Positions 22,381 through 31,303 are shown, counted from the stretch's first letter. The stretch is DNA of 41,957 nt from CAYMUC01 sp964471865 (GCA_964471865.1 CAYYHU010000018.1:1-41957), one strand, 5' to 3'. Made by a program: numbers and translations. Notes: generated by a model not told the origin, from the sequence alone.

Positions 22381-23238
22381 ATGTCCCTCACCCCATCGAG
22401 CCGGCGGGGTTCGACCCCTCCGGTCTCATCGCCGCCGGTGACTGGGGCTTCGAGCCCATCAGGCGACATCGATCAGCCCTCCAACTGGAGGTTCATGGTC
22501 AAGGTCCTCGGCCCGCCCGAGGTGATCACCGCTGAGGGCGAGCCCGTGGTCTTCGAGCGCACCAAGGCCCTCGAGTTGGTGACATGGTTGGCCTTTCATC
22601 GCCATCGTCCGACCCGGTCGGCGGCTCGGGCGGCGCTCTGGGATCGACCGATGAAACACGGCGCGCTCGGCAACGTCGTGTCCGATGCTCGGCGCGCACT
22701 CAACGATGCCGGAACGCCACCACCAGGTTCGGAATGGATCGGGCGAGGAGTGGGCGAAGCGCTCCCGTTGCACCCGATGATCACCACCGACGTCGACGTT
22801 CTGCGCCGAGTGTGGCGTCGTACCGAAGGTCGCTTCGATGCCGAATCCGAGGCGGCCTTGGCCGAGGCGGTCGAACGTATCGAGGGCATTCCCCTCGATG
22901 GCGGCCGCTTCCTGTGGGCCGATCATGAAGGCATCACTTCCGAACTGACGTTTCTCGCCATGACGGTGGCTGGGGATCTGGCTCGGCGCCGTCTGGGACG
23001 GGGGGATCTCCCCGGGGTGCTCGCAGCCACCGGGATCGGACTTCGAGTCCTTCCCGGATACGAGGAGTTGTTGGCGCTACGGATGCGAGCTCACGCAACT
23101 GCGGGCAATCTCGCCGCAGTGCGTTCGGAATGGGCGACGTATGAACGCTGCATCGCCGATGATCCGTGGCAGACCCGACCCTCAGAGATGCTGCTGGCTT
23201 TGCGTTACGAGCTACTCGGCGACACGCGCCCATCCTGA
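22381..23238 (+). CDS. BTAD-domain transcriptional regulator-like protein, last gene of the Tad operon
   Basis: A 285-residue protein. After a Pro/Ser-rich N terminus comes a winged-helix of the OmpR/SARP type (about 38-115: VKVLGPPEVITAEGEPVVFE, then LVTWLAFHRHRPTRSAARAALW). A bacterial transcriptional activator (BTAD, TPR-like) domain follows (about 135-285: DVDVLRRVWRR, EGIPLDGGRFLWAD, EELLALRMRAHATAGNLAAV). The ATG has a strong AAGGAGA 5-6 bases upstream. It probably acts with the preceding protein as a split version of the LysM-BTAD regulators found beside actinobacterial Tad loci; DNA targets are unknown. Confidence 0.78.
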   Translation: MSLTPSSRRGSTPPVSSPPVTGASSPSGDIDQPSNWRFMVKVLGPPEVITAEGEPVVFERTKALELVTWLAFHRHRPTRSAARAALWDRPMKHGALGNVVSDARRALNDAGTPPPGSEWIGRGVGEALPLHPMITTDVDVLRRVWRRTEGRFDAESEAALAEAVERIEGIPLDGGRFLWADHEGITSELTFLAMTVAGDLARRRLGRGDLPGVLAATGIGLRVLPGYEELLALRMRAHATAGNLAAVRSEWATYERCIADDPWQTRPSEMLLALRYELLGDTRPS

Positions 23239-23274
23239 TCAGGCCCAGGATTCGAGGACCTACCAAGAGGCTGT

Positions 23275-23302
23275 CCACGTGCGTCGCGGTGACGCATCGT
23301 GG
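23275..23302. terminator. Bidirectional hairpin terminator between Tad operon and disA
   Basis: CCACGTGCGTC pairs with GACGCA-t-CGTGG: eleven base pairs with one bulged T and a GCGGT loop. It lies between the convergent BTAD gene and disA, 5 bases from the disA stop. It is the strongest stem seen in any gap of the window. Confidence 0.65.
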
Positions 23303-23307
23303 TCGAC

Positions 23308-24393
23308 TCAGCTGTACTGATCGAGGATGCTGGTCTCGGTGATACGGGCCAGGCTGTCCTTGATCGCTCGGGCGCGCACCATTCCGACCCCTTCGACCTC
23401 GGCGAGATCGGCGATCGTGGCTCGTAGAACCTTCGACAGGTCACCGAAGTGATCAGCAACCCGGGTGGCGAGCAGCGCAGGAAGGCGGGGCACTCGGGTC
23501 AGCAGACGTTCGCCACGCGGGATGAGGCTCTCGTCGAGATCGGCTCCGGGACCGGCGGCCACCCCGAGAGAGTCGGCAGCTTGACGAAGGTCGATCGTTT
23601 CGCCCTCGGCCACATGAGCGAGCGCGTCGAGGACCTGGCGTGCCGTACGGGTGTCATGCGGCGGCAGGTAGTCCTTGACGGTCAGTTCGGCTTCCAGGTC
23701 GACATCGCCGTAGACCTCCTCGAGCTGCAACTTGAGCAGCCGGGCATCCATACCCAACTCGGCGATCATCGTCTCGATCTCATCAGCGATCCGGCGCACC
23801 ATCTCGGCGCGCTGCACCACGATCGCAACATCGCGCAGGGTCACGAGGTCCTCCACCTCGAGCGCGGTCAGATTGGCGAGGGCATCGTCGAGACGGGACT
23901 TGTAGCGCTCGAGGGTCTGAAGCGCCTGATTGGCGCGGTCCAGCAGACGCGAGACGTCTTGGAGTTGATGACGGATCTCGCCCACGTAGATGGCGATGAC
24001 CCCCATTTCTTCGCTGACGCTGACCACCGGAACCCGCAGGGAGCGGGCAACCCGCTCGGCGGTGCGGTGGCGGGTGCCGGTTTCATCGGTGGGTACCCGG
24101 GCATCGGGCATGAGCTGCACATTGGCTCGGGCGATTCGCGAACCATCCGAGGACAGAATGATCGCTCCGTCCATCTTGGCGAGTTCGGACAACTTCTGTG
24201 GGCTGAACGGGGCGTCGAGGAGGAAACCGCCGGTGCAGATCGACAGGACCTCGGGACCGTCCCCGAGCACGACCAGAGCCCCCATCTTGGCTCGCACGAT
24301 CCGGTCCACGCCGTCGCGCAACGGTGTCCCGGGCGACACGGTGCCCAAAGCACTCAGCAATGCGCCATCGAGGCGACGCTGAGGGTTGATCAT
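23308..24393 (-). CDS. disA: DNA integrity scanning protein / diadenylate cyclase
   Basis: Makes the second messenger c-di-AMP and scans DNA for branched structures. The DAC domain shows the active-site DGA at 75-77 (AKMDGAIILSSDG) and RHR at 108-110 (GTRHRTAERVA), followed by a long helical spine and a C-terminal HhH domain (LAEVEGVGMVRARAIKD). The 361-residue length is normal. ATG at 24393 (MINPQRR) is chosen because TATGAT lies 6 bases upstream; a longer frame to 24414 adds seven residues. It lies 7 bases after radA, the usual partner. Confidence 0.96.
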   Translation of the reverse strand: MINPQRRLDGALLSALGTVSPGTPLRDGVDRIVRAKMGALVVLGDGPEVLSICTGGFLLDAPFSPQKLSELAKMDGAIILSSDGSRIARANVQLMPDARVPTDETGTRHRTAERVARSLRVPVVSVSEEMGVIAIYVGEIRHQLQDVSRLLDRANQALQTLERYKSRLDDALANLTALEVEDLVTLRDVAIVVQRAEMVRRIADEIETMIAELGMDARLLKLQLEEVYGDVDLEAELTVKDYLPPHDTRTARQVLDALAHVAEGETIDLRQAADSLGVAAGPGADLDESLIPRGERLLTRVPRLPALLATRVADHFGDLSKVLRATIADLAEVEGVGMVRARAIKDSLARITETSILDQYS

Positions 24394-24399
24394 GGTGCG

Positions 24400-24405
24400 A
24401 TCATA
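24400..24405 (-). promoter_or_regulatory. Putative -10 box of disA overlapping the radA stop codon
   Basis: TATGAT on the minus strand, 6 bases before the disA ATG. The hexamer contains the TGA stop of radA, so disA may have its own leaderless promoter besides read-through from radA. Confidence 0.5.
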
Positions 24406-25786
24406 GAGGAGCACCGCCTCGACTGCGGTGGAGACCAGCGGCGGTGAGCGCCTCAGCCAGACTGGCCACTCGGGTCAGGGACGCCGGAGAGGTTTCGACC
24501 TCGGCCGATGCGGGAACCAGGGCTCGGCGATACCCGAGGCGATGGGCCTCGGCGAGGCGGCGGGGAAGATGGGCGACTTGGCGGACTTCACCGGCGAGGC
24601 CGACCTCGCCGATCGCCACCAGATCGGGTGGAAGCGGAGTGGATGTCAACGATGACGCGATCGCCAAGGCCGTTCCCAGGTCGATGCCAGGTTCTGCAAG
24701 CCGCACGCCGCCCACGACCGAGACGAAGACGTCATGATCTCGGGCGCCCAAGGCGGCTCGCTGTTCGAGCACTGCCAGCAGCATGGCCAAGCGTGACGAG
24801 TCGAGGCCGTGCACATTGCGGCGCGGTGGGGTGGGGCCCGCCACGGGAATGGTGAGTGCCTGGACCTCGACGAGGAGTGGTCGCTGCCCTTCCATCGTGG
24901 GTACGACTGCCGAACCTGCCACACCGGTGCGGCGGTCCGACAGGAAGAGTCGGCTGGGATCAGGGACGGCGATGAGACCCTTTTCGGCCATTTCGAACAG
25001 TCCGAGTTCGTTCGTGGATCCGAAGCGGTGTTTCGTCGCTCGCAGCAGCCGTAGAGCGTGGTGGCGCTCACCATCGAAGGACAGCACGGTGTCGACCACG
25101 TGTTCGAGGACGCGCGGACCCGCCAGCCCGCCCTCCTTGGTCACATGACCGACGAGCACCATCGTCAATCCGCGCCGCTTGGCCTCCTGGACCAGTCGAT
25201 GCGCGCAGCCTCTGACCTGGACCACTGAGCCGGGGGCCGATCCGAGTTCGGGGTCGGCAATGGTCTGAACGCTGTCGATCACGACCAGGTCGGGTTCCAC
25301 GGAATCGAGCGCGGCGAGGATGTGGGGTAGCGCGGTCTCAGACAGCAGCCACACCCGTTCGTCCACGGCTCCGAGCCGCTCGGCGCGGAGCCGGACCTGA
25401 GTGGCACTTTCTTCAGCGGAGACATACAACGAACGCGAGGGCCACGAAGACAGCAGCTGCAACAACAGAGTGCTCTTACCGACACCGGGCTCCCCGCCGA
25501 GCAAAGTCACCGAACCTGGCACCAGACCACCATCGAGAACCCGGTCGAGCTCGGTCAGGCGAGTCGGTACCGGTGATGCGGCAGCCAGGTCGACGTCACC
25601 GATCGGGGAGGGAACTCCAGCAGGGACCAGGGCATAGCCGGCGGCCAGAGAGGCTGGGCCGTCCTCAGGAAGATCCACCTCTTCGATCAGGGTGTTCCAG
25701 GCGCCACAGCCCGAACACTGCCCGGACCATTTCGGATGGGAGGTTCCGCAGTCGCCGCAGCGGTGCAGGATCCGGGTTCGTGCCAC
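24401..25786 (-). CDS. radA: DNA repair protein RadA (Sms)
   Basis: RecA-related ATPase that helps branch migration in recombination. A 461-residue protein with the N-terminal zinc finger C10-x2-C13 and C24-x2-C27 (HRCGDCG, GQCSGCG), Walker A GGEPGVGKSTLLLQL (97-111), and a RadA motif that reads KHRFG in place of the commoner KNRFG. The C-terminal Lon-protease-like domain is evident in VSVVGGVRLAEPGIDLGTALA and AIGEVGLAGEVRQV. The start is GTG at 25786, with TAGGGT 7 bases upstream. Confidence 0.96.
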   Translation of the reverse strand: MARTRILHRCGDCGTSHPKWSGQCSGCGAWNTLIEEVDLPEDGPASLAAGYALVPAGVPSPIGDVDLAAASPVPTRLTELDRVLDGGLVPGSVTLLGGEPGVGKSTLLLQLLSSWPSRSLYVSAEESATQVRLRAERLGAVDERVWLLSETALPHILAALDSVEPDLVVIDSVQTIADPELGSAPGSVVQVRGCAHRLVQEAKRRGLTMVLVGHVTKEGGLAGPRVLEHVVDTVLSFDGERHHALRLLRATKHRFGSTNELGLFEMAEKGLIAVPDPSRLFLSDRRTGVAGSAVVPTMEGQRPLLVEVQALTIPVAGPTPPRRNVHGLDSSRLAMLLAVLEQRAALGARDHDVFVSVVGGVRLAEPGIDLGTALAIASSLTSTPLPPDLVAIGEVGLAGEVRQVAHLPRRLAEAHRLGYRRALVPASAEVETSPASLTRVASLAEALTAAGLHRSRGGAPL

Positions 25787-25793
25787 GCGCTCG

Positions 25794-25799
25794 ACCCTA
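25794..25799 (-). promoter_or_regulatory. Putative -10 box of radA (leaderless)
   Basis: TAGGGT on the minus strand, 7 bases before the radA GTG. It includes the TAG stop of the upstream lipoprotein gene, the same stop-overlapping layout seen for disA. Confidence 0.5.
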
Positions 25800-26609
25800 G
25801 GCCAGGGGTGTGCCAGGTCGTCGCCGGGCGAGGCGACGGCGGCGACGCGCCAGCAGGACCCAGATCACGAAGGGCACGGTGATGAGGATCCACACGACCA
25901 TCACGAAACGCGCGACATCGGCGACAGTGCGGGCTTGGCGGGCGATGTCGTCGGTACGTTCGGCAATGGCCGATATGTCGAGGGTGGTGCCATCGACGGG
26001 GACCTGCCAGCGAAGAACACCATCGACGAGTTCCCCAGTCGTCGTCACCGGCTCACCAGGAAGGCGGATGCTGAGTGAATAGTCGAGGGCGTCAGCGATC
26101 GTGAGACCTCGATCGGTGAAGTCCTGAGCCACAGGCTCCTCACCCAAGGCCTCGACGAGCCCGTCATCGGCGAACGCTCCGGGTCCGGTGATCGCTGCCG
26201 TCTCCCCTGACAATGTCCAGGCGGTACGGGCGAATTCGTCTGTGCGTTCCACCCTCAGATCGATCACGGGTGGGCCGATGTCGGCGAGAGCCGCATTCAG
26301 GCCGATCAGGTCGTCGACTTCGCGGGTGGCGATGACCTCGAGGCCCCCGTCCGGGGTGGGGTTCGGGCCCTCGAGGGTCCATCCACGACTCTTCAGATCC
26401 TCGAGTTCGAGGTCCTCTCCGAGTCGGGGCACGACGGTGAGAACCTCGGCGTCGGCACGAGCGGTCACGGTGACGGTTCCGGCGCCGGCCTCATCGAGCA
26501 CGACGTCGACAGAGATGTCGACCCGGCATCCAGCCAGCGTCACCGCCGCGGCCACGACAGTGACGAGGGCGGCGGGGCGCAGCCACCGCCGCCATGCGCC
26601 GCTGGTCAT
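25797..26609 (-). CDS. LppM-like lipoprotein with C-terminal membrane helix
   Basis: A 270-residue exported protein. A lipoprotein signal peptide ends in the lipobox LAGC (C29 region, VTLAGCRVDISVDV). The mature part has repeated beta strands (VDISVDVVLDEAGAGTVTV, LEVIATREVDDL) like the LppM domain of mycobacterial Rv2171-type lipoproteins. A C-terminal hydrophobic helix (FVMVVWILITVPFVIWVLLA) precedes a run of Arg. Function is unknown; LppM has been linked to phagosomal trafficking in mycobacteria, which need not apply here. ATG at 26609 lies 4 bases after the clpC stop, so it is probably co-transcribed with clpC. Confidence 0.75.
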   Translation of the reverse strand: MTSGAWRRWLRPAALVTVVAAAVTLAGCRVDISVDVVLDEAGAGTVTVTARADAEVLTVVPRLGEDLELEDLKSRGWTLEGPNPTPDGGLEVIATREVDDLIGLNAALADIGPPVIDLRVERTDEFARTAWTLSGETAAITGPGAFADDGLVEALGEEPVAQDFTDRGLTIADALDYSLSIRLPGEPVTTTGELVDGVLRWQVPVDGTTLDISAIAERTDDIARQARTVADVARFVMVVWILITVPFVIWVLLARRRRRLARRRPGTPLA

Positions 26610-26613
26610 GTCC

Positions 26614-29175
26614 TCAGTCGTTGGGATGCTGACCGAGATCCGGTTCGGTCGGTGCAGTGGCTGCCAGTTCGACACCTGCGGGAGGCTGGAAGCCTTCCAC
26701 GGCGCGGAACACCAGGTGCAGCTCCCCGGGACGATCGGGATCCTCTTCGGTGTCCACGACCACGATCTGGCCGGCGTGGAACTCCTTGTAGAGGATCTTC
26801 TCCGACAACGGATCCTCGATATGGCGTTGGATCGCACGACGCAGGGGCCGGGCTCCGAGCAGGGGGTCGTAGCCCCGTTCGGCGAGCAGGTCCTTGGCGC
26901 TCTGGGTCAGTTCGATCCCGAGACCCTGGCTCTCGAGCTGGGTGACGAGCCGCTTCGTCATGAGGTCCACCATCTGCACGACCTCGTCCTTGGCGAGCTC
27001 GTGGAAGACGATCACCTCGTCGATGCGGTTCAAGAACTCGGGCCGGAAATGGACCTTGAGGGCCTCGTTGACCTTGTCCTTCATACGCTCGTAGCTCATG
27101 GCTTCATCGACCTTGGTGAAGCCGACGTTCGCCTTACGCAACTCCTGGGTGCCCAGGTTCGAGGTCATGATCAACACCGTGTTGCGGAAGTCCACCGTGC
27201 GGCCCTGGCTGTCGGTGAGGCGACCCTCTTCGAGGATCTGCAACAGCGTGTTGAACACGTCCGGATGCGCCTTTTCGATCTCGTCGAACAGCACGACGCT
27301 GAAGGGACGACGCCGCACGGCCTCGGTGAGTTGGCCACCTTCTTCGTAGCCGACGTAGCCGGGGGGCGAACCCACGAGCCGGCTCACGGTGTGCTTCTCC
27401 ATGTATTCGCTCATATCGAGCGAGATGAGAGCGTCCTGATCACCAAAGAGGAACTCCGCCAGCGTCTTGGCGAGCTCGGTCTTTCCGACACCGGTGGGTC
27501 CGAGGAAGATGAACGACCCGCTGGGGCGACGGGGGTCCTTCAGGCCCGCTCGGGTACGCCTGATGCTCTGGCTGACGGCCTTGATGGCGTCTTCTTGGCC
27601 GATGATCCGCTTGTGCAGCTCACCTTCCATGTTGAGCAGCTTCTGGGTCTCTTCCTCGGTGAGCTTGTACACCGGGATACCGGTCCAGATCGACAAGACC
27701 TCGGCGATGGCCTCTTCATCCACCTCGTCGAACAGGTCGACGCCCTGGGCCTTGATCTCGGCTTCTTTGGTCGCCCGCTCTTCGAGAAGCGCCTTTTCCT
27801 GATCCCGGAGGCGTCCGGCATCCTCGAAGCGCTGTTCCTCGACGGCGGTCTTCTTCGCGGACTGGACCTCGTTGAGCTTGGTTTCGAGTTCTTTGAGATC
27901 CGGAGGGGTCTGCATCCGCTTGATCCGCAGCCGGCTGCCGGCCTCGTCGATCAAGTCGATCGCCTTGTCAGGAAGCTGACGGTCGGAGATGTAGCGGTCG
28001 GCGAGGTTGGCCGAGGCGACGAGAGCCTGGTCGGTGATCGTCACCCGGTGGTGCGCCTCGTACTTGTCGCGCACGCCCTTGAGGATCTCGATCGTATGAG
28101 CGACGGTGGGCTCTTCGACCTTGACGGGCTGGAAGCGCCGCTCCAAAGCGGCGTCCTTTTCGAGATGCTTGCGGTACTCGTCCAGCGTGGTGGCGCCGAT
28201 GGTCTGCAGCTCGCCGCGGGCCAGCATCGGCTTGAGGATGCTGGCTGCATCGATGGCGCCTTCGGCGGCGCCAGCACCCACGAGGGTGTGGATCTCGTCG
28301 ATGAACAAGATGATGTCGCCACGAGACTTGATCTCTTTGAGCACCTTCTTGAGGCGTTCCTCGAAATCACCGCGGTAGCGGCTACCAGCCACGAGGGCGC
28401 CGAGATCGAGGGTGTAGAGCTGCTTGTTCCGCAGGGTGTCGGGCACGTCGTCGTTGACGATGCGCTGAGCGAGTCCCTCCACGATCGCAGTCTTTCCAAC
28501 CCCGGGCTCACCGATCAGCACCGGGTTGTTCTTGGTACGCCGGGACAGGATCTGCATGACCCGCTCGAGCTCGCGAGCCCGTCCGATCACCGGATCGAGC
28601 TGCTTTTCACGGGCCTGCTGAGTGAGGTTGCGCCCGAACTGGTCGAGGATCTGGCTGCCGCCCTTGTCAGCAGCGTCTTCTTTTCCGCCACCGGCGGGGG
28701 CACCCGCAGCCGCAGGCTCGCCTTTGGATTGGGGACCCTGGTAGCCCGACAGCAACTGGATGACCTGCTGGCGCACCCGGGACAGGTCGGCTCCGAGCTT
28801 GACGAGCACCTGGGCGGCAACGCCCTCACCCTCACGGATCAGACCCAAGAGGATGTGCTCGGTGCCGATGTAGTTGTGGCCGAGCTGCAGCGCTTCGCGC
28901 AAGGACAACTCGAGGACCTTCTTGGCCCGCGGCGTGAAGGGGATGTGTCCCGAAGGGGAGGAGCCACCCTGGCCGATGATCTCTTCGACCTGAGCGCGTA
29001 CGGCCTCGAGGGAGATGTTGAGACTCTCGAGGGCTTTGGCAGCAACGCCTTCACCCTCGTGGATCAGACCGAGAAGAATGTGCTCGGTACCGATGTAGGA
29101 ATGATTGAGGAGTCGCGCCTCTTCTTGGGCGAGGACGACGACCCGACGGGCCCGATCCGTGAAGCGTTCGAACAT
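26614..29175 (-). CDS. clpC: Clp protease ATP-binding subunit ClpC
   Basis: AAA+ unfoldase that feeds substrates to ClpP. An 853-residue protein with two N-terminal Clp repeats (MFERFTDRARRVVVLAQEEA onward, and TPRAKKVLELSLREAL), Walker A1 IGEPGVGKTAIVEGL (about 221-235), a UVR-containing middle domain, Walker A2 FLGPTGVGKTELAK near 550, and sensor elements such as NRIDEVIVF. The ClpP-binding loop is expected in the second AAA domain. ATG at 29175 is chosen because GGAAAGG lies 7 bases upstream; a TTG at 29190 is in frame but unlikely. TAGAGT at 29212-29217 is a plausible -10. Confidence 0.97.
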   Translation of the reverse strand: MFERFTDRARRVVVLAQEEARLLNHSYIGTEHILLGLIHEGEGVAAKALESLNISLEAVRAQVEEIIGQGGSSPSGHIPFTPRAKKVLELSLREALQLGHNYIGTEHILLGLIREGEGVAAQVLVKLGADLSRVRQQVIQLLSGYQGPQSKGEPAAAGAPAGGGKEDAADKGGSQILDQFGRNLTQQAREKQLDPVIGRARELERVMQILSRRTKNNPVLIGEPGVGKTAIVEGLAQRIVNDDVPDTLRNKQLYTLDLGALVAGSRYRGDFEERLKKVLKEIKSRGDIILFIDEIHTLVGAGAAEGAIDAASILKPMLARGELQTIGATTLDEYRKHLEKDAALERRFQPVKVEEPTVAHTIEILKGVRDKYEAHHRVTITDQALVASANLADRYISDRQLPDKAIDLIDEAGSRLRIKRMQTPPDLKELETKLNEVQSAKKTAVEEQRFEDAGRLRDQEKALLEERATKEAEIKAQGVDLFDEVDEEAIAEVLSIWTGIPVYKLTEEETQKLLNMEGELHKRIIGQEDAIKAVSQSIRRTRAGLKDPRRPSGSFIFLGPTGVGKTELAKTLAEFLFGDQDALISLDMSEYMEKHTVSRLVGSPPGYVGYEEGGQLTEAVRRRPFSVVLFDEIEKAHPDVFNTLLQILEEGRLTDSQGRTVDFRNTVLIMTSNLGTQELRKANVGFTKVDEAMSYERMKDKVNEALKVHFRPEFLNRIDEVIVFHELAKDEVVQMVDLMTKRLVTQLESQGLGIELTQSAKDLLAERGYDPLLGARPLRRAIQRHIEDPLSEKILYKEFHAGQIVVVDTEEDPDRPGELHLVFRAVEGFQPPAGVELAATAPTEPDLGQHPND

Positions 29176-29211
29176 GGCCGACCTTTCCAATGTGGTGAGG
29201 CGGTGGCGATC

Positions 29212-29217
29212 ACTCTA
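29212..29217 (-). promoter_or_regulatory. Putative -10 box of clpC
   Basis: TAGAGT on the minus strand, 36 bases before the ATG at 29175. A short leader with a GGAAAGG ribosome-binding site is implied, unlike the leaderless genes nearby. No ClgR-type palindrome was recognised. Confidence 0.4.
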
Positions 29218-29244
29218 CCCCTCGGTCACCAGACCACATCAGCG

Positions 29245-29265
29245 GGCCCCGGGTTTCCCGAGGCC
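29245..29265. other. Hairpin in the clpC / polyprenyl synthase divergent gap
   Basis: GGCC-c-CGGG pairs with CCCG-a-GGCC around a TTT loop: eight base pairs with one mismatch. It lies in the 150-base gap between divergent genes, where a terminator would not be expected, so its role is unclear. Confidence 0.35.
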
Positions 29266-29310
29266 GGTATCTGAGGCTGGCTCCATCGTGGGTTCCCAGG
29301 TCCCATGGCC

Positions 29311-29316
29311 TAGCCT
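29311..29316 (+). promoter_or_regulatory. Putative -10 box of polyprenyl synthase gene
   Basis: TAGCCT, 9 bases before the ATG at 29326. Spacing allows a leaderless or near-leaderless start. Confidence 0.5.
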
Positions 29317-29325
29317 GACCCGTCG

Positions 29326-30318
29326 ATGACCTCGTCTCCGTTGCTCGGACTCGTGCGTATGGACGCCGACCTCGACCGGATCGAGGCCGCGCTCCGAGAC
29401 GCCGTGCGAACCGGAGACGACCATCTGACGACCTTGGCGTCTCATCTCATCGTGGCGGGCGGCAAGCGGCTTCGGCCGGTGCTGAGCGTCGCGGCCGCTT
29501 TGGTGGGCTCTCCAGCCACGGCGATGGTCAGTGACGATGTGGTCGCTGGTGGCATCGCCTGCGAACTCGTTCATCTCGGGTCGCTCTACCACGACGACGT
29601 GATGGACGAGGCGACGACGCGCCGCGGCGTCGAGACGGTCAACGCGAAATGGGGCAACCTCCAAGCGATTCTCGCCGGCGACTTCTTGTTGAGCCGCGCG
29701 AGTGAGATCGCAGCATCCCTCGGTACCGAGGTGGCCGCCTTGCTCGCTCGCACGATCGGGCGCCTCTGCGAGGGCCAGATCGAAGAATTGCGCCATACCT
29801 ATGACGCCAGCCGTCCCGAATCGTCGTATCTGTCCTCGATCGGAGGCAAGACCGCGTCGTTGTATTCGACCGCAGCGCGCATCGGAGCGATCGTGGCGGG
29901 TCATGATCGCGTGGTCGTGGACGCGTTGACCGAGTACGGCGAGTTGTACGGCATGGTCTTTCAGGTGGTCGACGATCTCTTGGATCTCACCGCCACGGAG
30001 GAACAGCTCGGGAAGCCCGCTGGTCACGATCTCGTCGAAGGCGTCTACACCCTGCCGGTTCTTCGCACCCTGTCCCGAGGTGACGGACTGGCGGCGGAAC
30101 TCGCCGACTTGTTGGGGCGACCACTCGACTCGGTGTCTCGCGATGTGGCACTGGGCATCGTGCGGTCCAATGGGGGACTTCATTCGGCTCTCGACACGGC
30201 ACGAGATCTCGCCGCTGCCGCCTCGCGCACCTGTGATGCCTTGCCGCCAGGCGAGGTGACCGAGGCACTGCGAGCCGCGCCAGCGGCTCTCGTGGAGACC
30301 ATCGCCATCCCGGTCTGA
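29326..30318 (+). CDS. Polyprenyl diphosphate synthase (trans-type, probably long chain)
   Basis: A 330-residue E-isoprenyl diphosphate synthase, likely making the side chain of a respiratory quinone. The first Asp-rich motif is DDVMD in HLGSLYHDDVMDEATTRRG; the residues four and five before it are Ser and Gly, small side chains that favour long products. The second motif is DDLLD in VVDDLLDLT. IVAGGKRLRPVL near the N terminus binds isopentenyl diphosphate. The exact product length is inference. Divergent from clpC and convergent with the flavin oxidoreductase gene. Confidence 0.93.
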   Translation: MTSSPLLGLVRMDADLDRIEAALRDAVRTGDDHLTTLASHLIVAGGKRLRPVLSVAAALVGSPATAMVSDDVVAGGIACELVHLGSLYHDDVMDEATTRRGVETVNAKWGNLQAILAGDFLLSRASEIAASLGTEVAALLARTIGRLCEGQIEELRHTYDASRPESSYLSSIGGKTASLYSTAARIGAIVAGHDRVVVDALTEYGELYGMVFQVVDDLLDLTATEEQLGKPAGHDLVEGVYTLPVLRTLSRGDGLAAELADLLGRPLDSVSRDVALGIVRSNGGLHSALDTARDLAAAASRTCDALPPGEVTEALRAAPAALVETIAIPV

Positions 30319-30334
30319 GTCGGCGTCGGCAGTC

Positions 30335-31303
30335 TCAGTTCATCCTGGCCAACACGTCGCCCGCGGCTAGTCCTGACAGCACTGCGCCTTCGACACGGGG
30401 TCCGGCGAAAGCATCTCCCGCCAGGATCAAGGGAGCATCGACATCGGGAGCCGACCAGCAGGGATCGGGCCACAACCGTTGGGGCGTGGCGAAGCGCCAA
30501 CGCTTCAGTTGGGACTCGACGATCTGGGCATCACCCAGCCAGGGACGGGCCAGTTCGTGTAGCGCGGCCTCGGTGTCCTCGGGGGCGTCATCCCAGTGTT
30601 CGAGGCTCCAGGTGGCGCTCGCGTGCAGAGTGAGCGCCGGAATCTCGCTGATGCCTTTGGCGACGTTGTCGGCAACGAATCCGATGTGGGCATCAGGAGC
30701 GTTACGGCCGCCGGGTTCGGGAACGCCAGGAGGGCGGTCCAAGGCCAACAACACTCCCAGAGTCCGGTCGTACTCGATGGTCATGAGATCCTCGGGCAGA
30801 TCGATACCGGCAGGCAATGTGAGCGCCAGGGCTTGAGGAATCGGGGTCGTGATGACCACGGCGTCGGCATCGAGCCCGGTTCCGTCATCGAGTCCGACCC
30901 GCCAGGACCGTGGGTTCGTCCCCGCTTGGAGTGAGAACACCAAGGTCGAACAGCGCACATCGAGATCAGCCGCGAGGTGCTTGGCCAATGAGTTCATGCC
31001 CCCGGATCCGACGTAGCGCGGATGTCCATCGGCCTCGAGGTCGAAACCGCGGCACCATTCATGCACCAGATTCGATGCGATCCAGGTGTCGACCACTCGC
31101 CGGAACCGATCATCACGAACGGTGAAGAACTGGGCTCCGTGATCCAACCGGGCGGTGCCCTCGGCCGTGTCGATACGGCGCGTCGCCATGCGACCTCCGG
31201 GGGACCGCCCCTTGTCGAGAACGATCACCTCGTGACCGGCGTCGACAGCGGTTCGGGCTGCGAACAACCCGGCCAGACCGGCTCCTACGACAACGACTCT
31301 CAT
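30335..31303 (-). CDS. Renalase-like FAD-dependent amine oxidoreductase
   Basis: A 322-residue flavoprotein. The N-terminal Rossmann motif VVVVGAGLAGLFAA (G7, G9, G12) is followed by VLDKGRSPGGRMATRR, the pattern of renalase-like NAD(P)/FAD oxidoreductases. LDHGAQFFTVRDDRF and the C-terminal FAD motif LILAGDAFAGPRVEGAVLSG are also of that family. Substrate unknown; bacterial renalases act on isomers of reduced nicotinamides. It is the last gene of the minus-strand cluster, 6 bases after the alpha/beta hydrolase. Confidence 0.85.
   Translation of the reverse strand: MRVVVVGAGLAGLFAARTAVDAGHEVIVLDKGRSPGGRMATRRIDTAEGTARLDHGAQFFTVRDDRFRRVVDTWIASNLVHEWCRGFDLEADGHPRYVGSGGMNSLAKHLAADLDVRCSTLVFSLQAGTNPRSWRVGLDDGTGLDADAVVITTPIPQALALTLPAGIDLPEDLMTIEYDRTLGVLLALDRPPGVPEPGGRNAPDAHIGFVADNVAKGISEIPALTLHASATWSLEHWDDAPEDTEAALHELARPWLGDAQIVESQLKRWRFATPQRLWPDPCWSAPDVDAPLILAGDAFAGPRVEGAVLSGLAAGDVLARMN

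Noticed and set aside
26188..29274. A 1028-codon open frame on the plus strand opposite clpC
   Set aside because: It is the antisense shadow of clpC, whose minus-strand product has all ClpC motifs. The long frame results from high GC and codon bias.
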